A stretch of 64,000 nt of DNA. It comes from Hygrophila difformis (lineage: Eukaryota > Streptophyta > Magnoliopsida > Lamiales > Acanthaceae). Location: NCBI GenBank assembly GCA_030278955.1, contig JAOANR010000010.1, positions 25,698,444 through 25,762,443 of the forward strand, in the 5' to 3' direction. The translations under genes were made by a program, and so were the position numbers. The notes under the pieces are model-generated. The model was given only the letters and a program-made list of their open reading frames with translations, ran no database searches and was not told the origin of the DNA. Positions 61,501 through 64,000 of this stretch are shown here, piece by piece. Each line of letters opens with the position of its first letter. The stretch's first letter is position 1.

Positions 61501-63417
61501 TCCCCTTGGACACAGAAGTCTTGATTTAAATCAGATGCTGCATAATAAATTTCCAACAAAAACTCCTTTGTAAAATCCGGATCTGAGTAAGGGATAAATT
61601 CAACAGTTATGACTGATTCATATTCCACTGAGGGTTGATTTTGAGAGCTTAGAAGCAGAGTCAGCGATTAGGTCTCGTCTAGACTGAAAGGATCTGTGTT
61701 TTAATTGAGAGTTTAGTACCTGTTTAGGGAATGATTTTCAGATATCAATTGGTTTCTCAAAATTGTTGTGTGTTGGAAATCTGATATTAGATATCGCATT
61801 AAGTCAATATCCACTTGGGTGTAGATGAGATGTGATAAATAATAATAGAGGAACAACATTTAGGCCTTGGTGAATTTCTAAGGTAAGGTCGAGTATTCCT
61901 TCGACTACTATCTTCTTCTGCCAAAGTCTAGAATTGAGTCTTGAGTGAGTGCATCCGGAATAGGTTCATTTATGGATCTGTTTCATTTAGTTTGTATCTC
62001 ATAACTACCCAGATGTTGTAAGCCCTGTGGCTTATTGATATCTCGGGGGTTCTTGATCTGCATCTGGTCACCAAGACCAGGGGCTCTTTTATACTAACGG
62101 AAAGAGACGTATTTAACGCTTCCGAGTGATAGATTTAAATGCTTTCTTTACAGCTTTCTTTACTGCTTTCCTTTAAATGCCTTCATAGAGGTCACTCGGA
62201 AGAATTAGGGGCTGTCCATCTGTTAAAAGGTTTGAGAGTTATGGAATGGTTTGGGGCGTGATTTGAAACTTTGGGTGTGACATGGAGGAATGATATGAGT
62301 ACTTGGCATGTCAACTAATGATATGTTAGGTGTTGCTTATCCACCACAGATGAATGATACGCCTTAGCATGGCCATGTGAGGGCAGTTGTGAGTCTGTGG
62401 TATCTTAGAAATTGAGGTCTTAAGAGCATGTAAATTCTCACCGTAAGTACCTGTCTGTTAAAGGGAACATGGTGTAGAAAGCATGAGAGTTAGCTAACTA
62501 GAGGATTATCCCAAGCTAAGATCTGTGTATAAAAATGGAAGTTTAATTGTGTTTCATCTGAATCTTGTCCAATCTTTATTTATTTCCTCCCTGTCCCTTC
62601 TGTCACATTTTAAATCTGCTTTCTAGATAGTGTAGCATAATTTTATATTGCTTTCATAGAGTAAATTTAACTGCTTTCCTCGATCTAATTTACCATGCTT
62701 TGTAGAATAGTAATTTTTACTGCTTTCATGATCTGGTTTAATTTATGTCAAGTAGTTGTTAGAAAACCTTGCAAAACTTGAAACGAGTAACCGAGTGGAA
62801 AAACTTAGTAAACGACGTGGGCCCTGCTTCCATCGCACATCCTCCAGTGAACGATCCGGTACTTACTATAAATTACTGCAATTTTTTACTCCGTGCGCTT
62901 TCGGGAGCACAGTTTCTTGACACGAGTAAATAAAAACATAGCATTTTGGGAAAATACTCATACAGTGGGAAGATGTTCAAAAGCTTCATGGCAGGTGCTT
63001 TCGTGACATGAAATTATGAGAAGTATCATGGCGCAGATACCAGGGACTTTCAGGGTGACAGACTGAAGGTCAATCCCGGTTGCACCATGATATTTGTCAA
63101 AAGTTTCATGGCGGGAAGGACCACAGCGCCGGTTGAGATTAAAACATCCCACATGAGTAATAAAACGGGAATTACAACATATCCTTAAACCCCTTCCCTA
63201 CATCATAACTCTTTTCATTTAATAAATCCACACCTGATATTTCAGAAAATTACTCGTGTTAATGAAACTCGTCAAAAGTTTCATGGCGCCGTTGCCGGGG
63301 AAATGCAGACAGTTGTAATAAATAATACTTTATTAAGTATTGAACAATGATGTCTGGTAAGATTGAATTATTTACCCCGGCTGCACCATGAAACTCGAAA
63401 CGGGTGCAAAAGTTTCA
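58544..63417 (+). repeat. A2 3' LTR
   Basis: 4,874 bp, TGATAATGGCC...AAAAGTTTCA, followed by the TSD ATAGC. It includes the relic primer site at 63284-63301 and palindrome arrays at 58877-59278 and 60213-60678. Confidence 0.93.
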
Positions 63418-63422
63418 ATAGC

Positions 63423-64000
63423 CCATAGAATATAATTGGAAAATAATAATAGTATAGCGCAGCGGAAATAATTGTTTTAGTATAGTATCGCAGCGGAAAA
63501 TTTAAATAGGGCCGACATGGCCAAAACACGGGTTAAACAGGTCCGTTCATAATATGGTCTAAAGAACGAATTTAAAAGCAAAATAATGTTTCCCAAAATC
63601 CCATGCATGAATCGTGCTCACACATGCTCATCCCACATATTCTGTAAGAAAAGGAATAAAAACGGTTTTGGTCAGCAAACTTGCTGAGTAAGTTAACACA
63701 TGCATGATCGTGGGGTTTAAAAGCCATTAATTTAATAAATAACTGAAAGCATGATAATAACATAATATTCAATTTAATCTAATCAACTATCCAATAGCAT
63801 AATTTATTTCAGGGCTCTATTTAATAACACAAATCGTATGGTTTAGAATAATAGCCATAATTTTAAAGAAAGCATTTAAATAATTTAATTGGACAACAAC
63901 ATAATTTAATCTAATTTAATTTAGTTTAATATCCCCATTACATCCCCGATTTGGTATCTCAAAGTTTCACGATAGTATCGCGATGTCAACAAGTTTAGCC
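63423..64000 (-). repeat. C 5' LTR, continuation after A2 to the window end
   Basis: Matches the 3' LTR from about 34010, with differences such as CAGGTCCG for CAGGCCCG and CTATTTAATA for CTATATAATA. The second ATAGC lies at 63418-63422. Confidence 0.9.

Larger units (their letters stand above)
42628..63417 (+). mobile_element. Element A2: complete Athila-like retrotransposon carrying an F-box gene
   Basis: 20,790 bp with 5-bp TSD ATAGC on both sides. LTRs of 4.87 kb differ at roughly 35 single positions noticed by eye (about 0.7%). Order: LTR, tRNA-Asp primer site, gag, protease, reverse transcriptase, RNase H, integrase, hairpin/polypurine/3' splice site, palindrome array, internal TATA, two-exon F-box gene, antisense GC-rich insert, polypurine tract, LTR. 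Gag-pol has two stops and two frameshifts; the F-box gene has none. Confidence 0.93.
33868..64000 (-). mobile_element. Element C: degraded Tekay/Del-type chromovirus, continuing beyond the window
   Basis: Read on the minus strand. The 3' LTR is 33868-36544, the interior 36545-42485, and the 5' LTR starts at 42486, is split by A2 (42628-63417) and resumes at 63423 to the window end. A single gag-pol frame is preserved in outline with protease, reverse transcriptase, RNase H, integrase and chromodomain, but several stops and frameshifts break it. Base differences between the visible LTR parts are about 5 in 720. The left target duplication should be AATTG (33863-33867); its partner lies outside. 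Confidence 0.9.

Overview
The window is plant nuclear DNA from a repeat-rich, probably pericentromeric region of an angiosperm. Almost every base belongs to nested LTR retrotransposons. The evidence is tRNA-Asp and initiator tRNA-Met primer binding sites, Athila-type and Tekay/Del-chromovirus-type proteins, 5-bp target duplications, multi-kb LTRs and plant-style introns. No bacterial features, tRNA or rRNA genes, or undisturbed host genes were found. The species cannot be told from the sequence. Names used here: A1 and A2 are two Athila-like elements; B1, B2 and C are three related chromovirus-type elements.

Layout. A1 (1 to 31708, plus strand, 5' LTR mostly outside the window) has lost gag-pol and carries a very long non-pol reading frame. 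B1 (4446-14999, minus strand, TSD GAAAG) splits that frame and is a tandem LTR-int-LTR-int-LTR array without genes. B2 (19636-27540, plus strand, TSD CAAGC) sits in the A1 3' LTR; it is very young and encodes only gag. Then come 368 bp of unassigned DNA (31709-32076), the 3' end of a copia-like element (32077-33007), a chromovirus LTR scrap (33008-33247) and a LINE scrap with a 22-base G run (33248-33867). C (33868 to beyond the window end, minus strand) has degraded gag-pol with a chromodomain. Its upstream LTR is split by A2 (42628-63417, plus strand, TSD ATAGC), a complete 20.8-kb Athila-like element. Behind its gag-pol, A2 carries an intact, apparently spliced F-box gene.

How the parts relate. 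A2 has the gag-pol that A1 lacks; both share the leader, the post-pol region and the 3' region, so A1 looks like a non-autonomous sibling. C has the pol that B1 and B2 lack. By LTR divergence B2 is youngest (3 substitutions in 2.93 kb noticed), B1 is intermediate, and A2 and C are near 0.7%.

Most interesting signal. Four elements each carry their own array of short hairpin-forming repeats whose arms often change together. B1 has nine tRNA T-arm-like hairpins, and B2 has ten CTGCC/GGCAG-type hairpins at the equivalent distance from the LTR end. A1 has TTGTCGCGGA/TCCGCGACAA palindromes and A2 has AATTCGAATT palindromes. In A1 and A2 the same palindrome family occurs both in the LTR and upstream of a probable internal promoter for the downstream ORF. 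A second theme is LTR boundary drift: primer sites or polypurine tracts are duplicated in A2, B1 and B2, and LTRs have grown by swallowing old ones.
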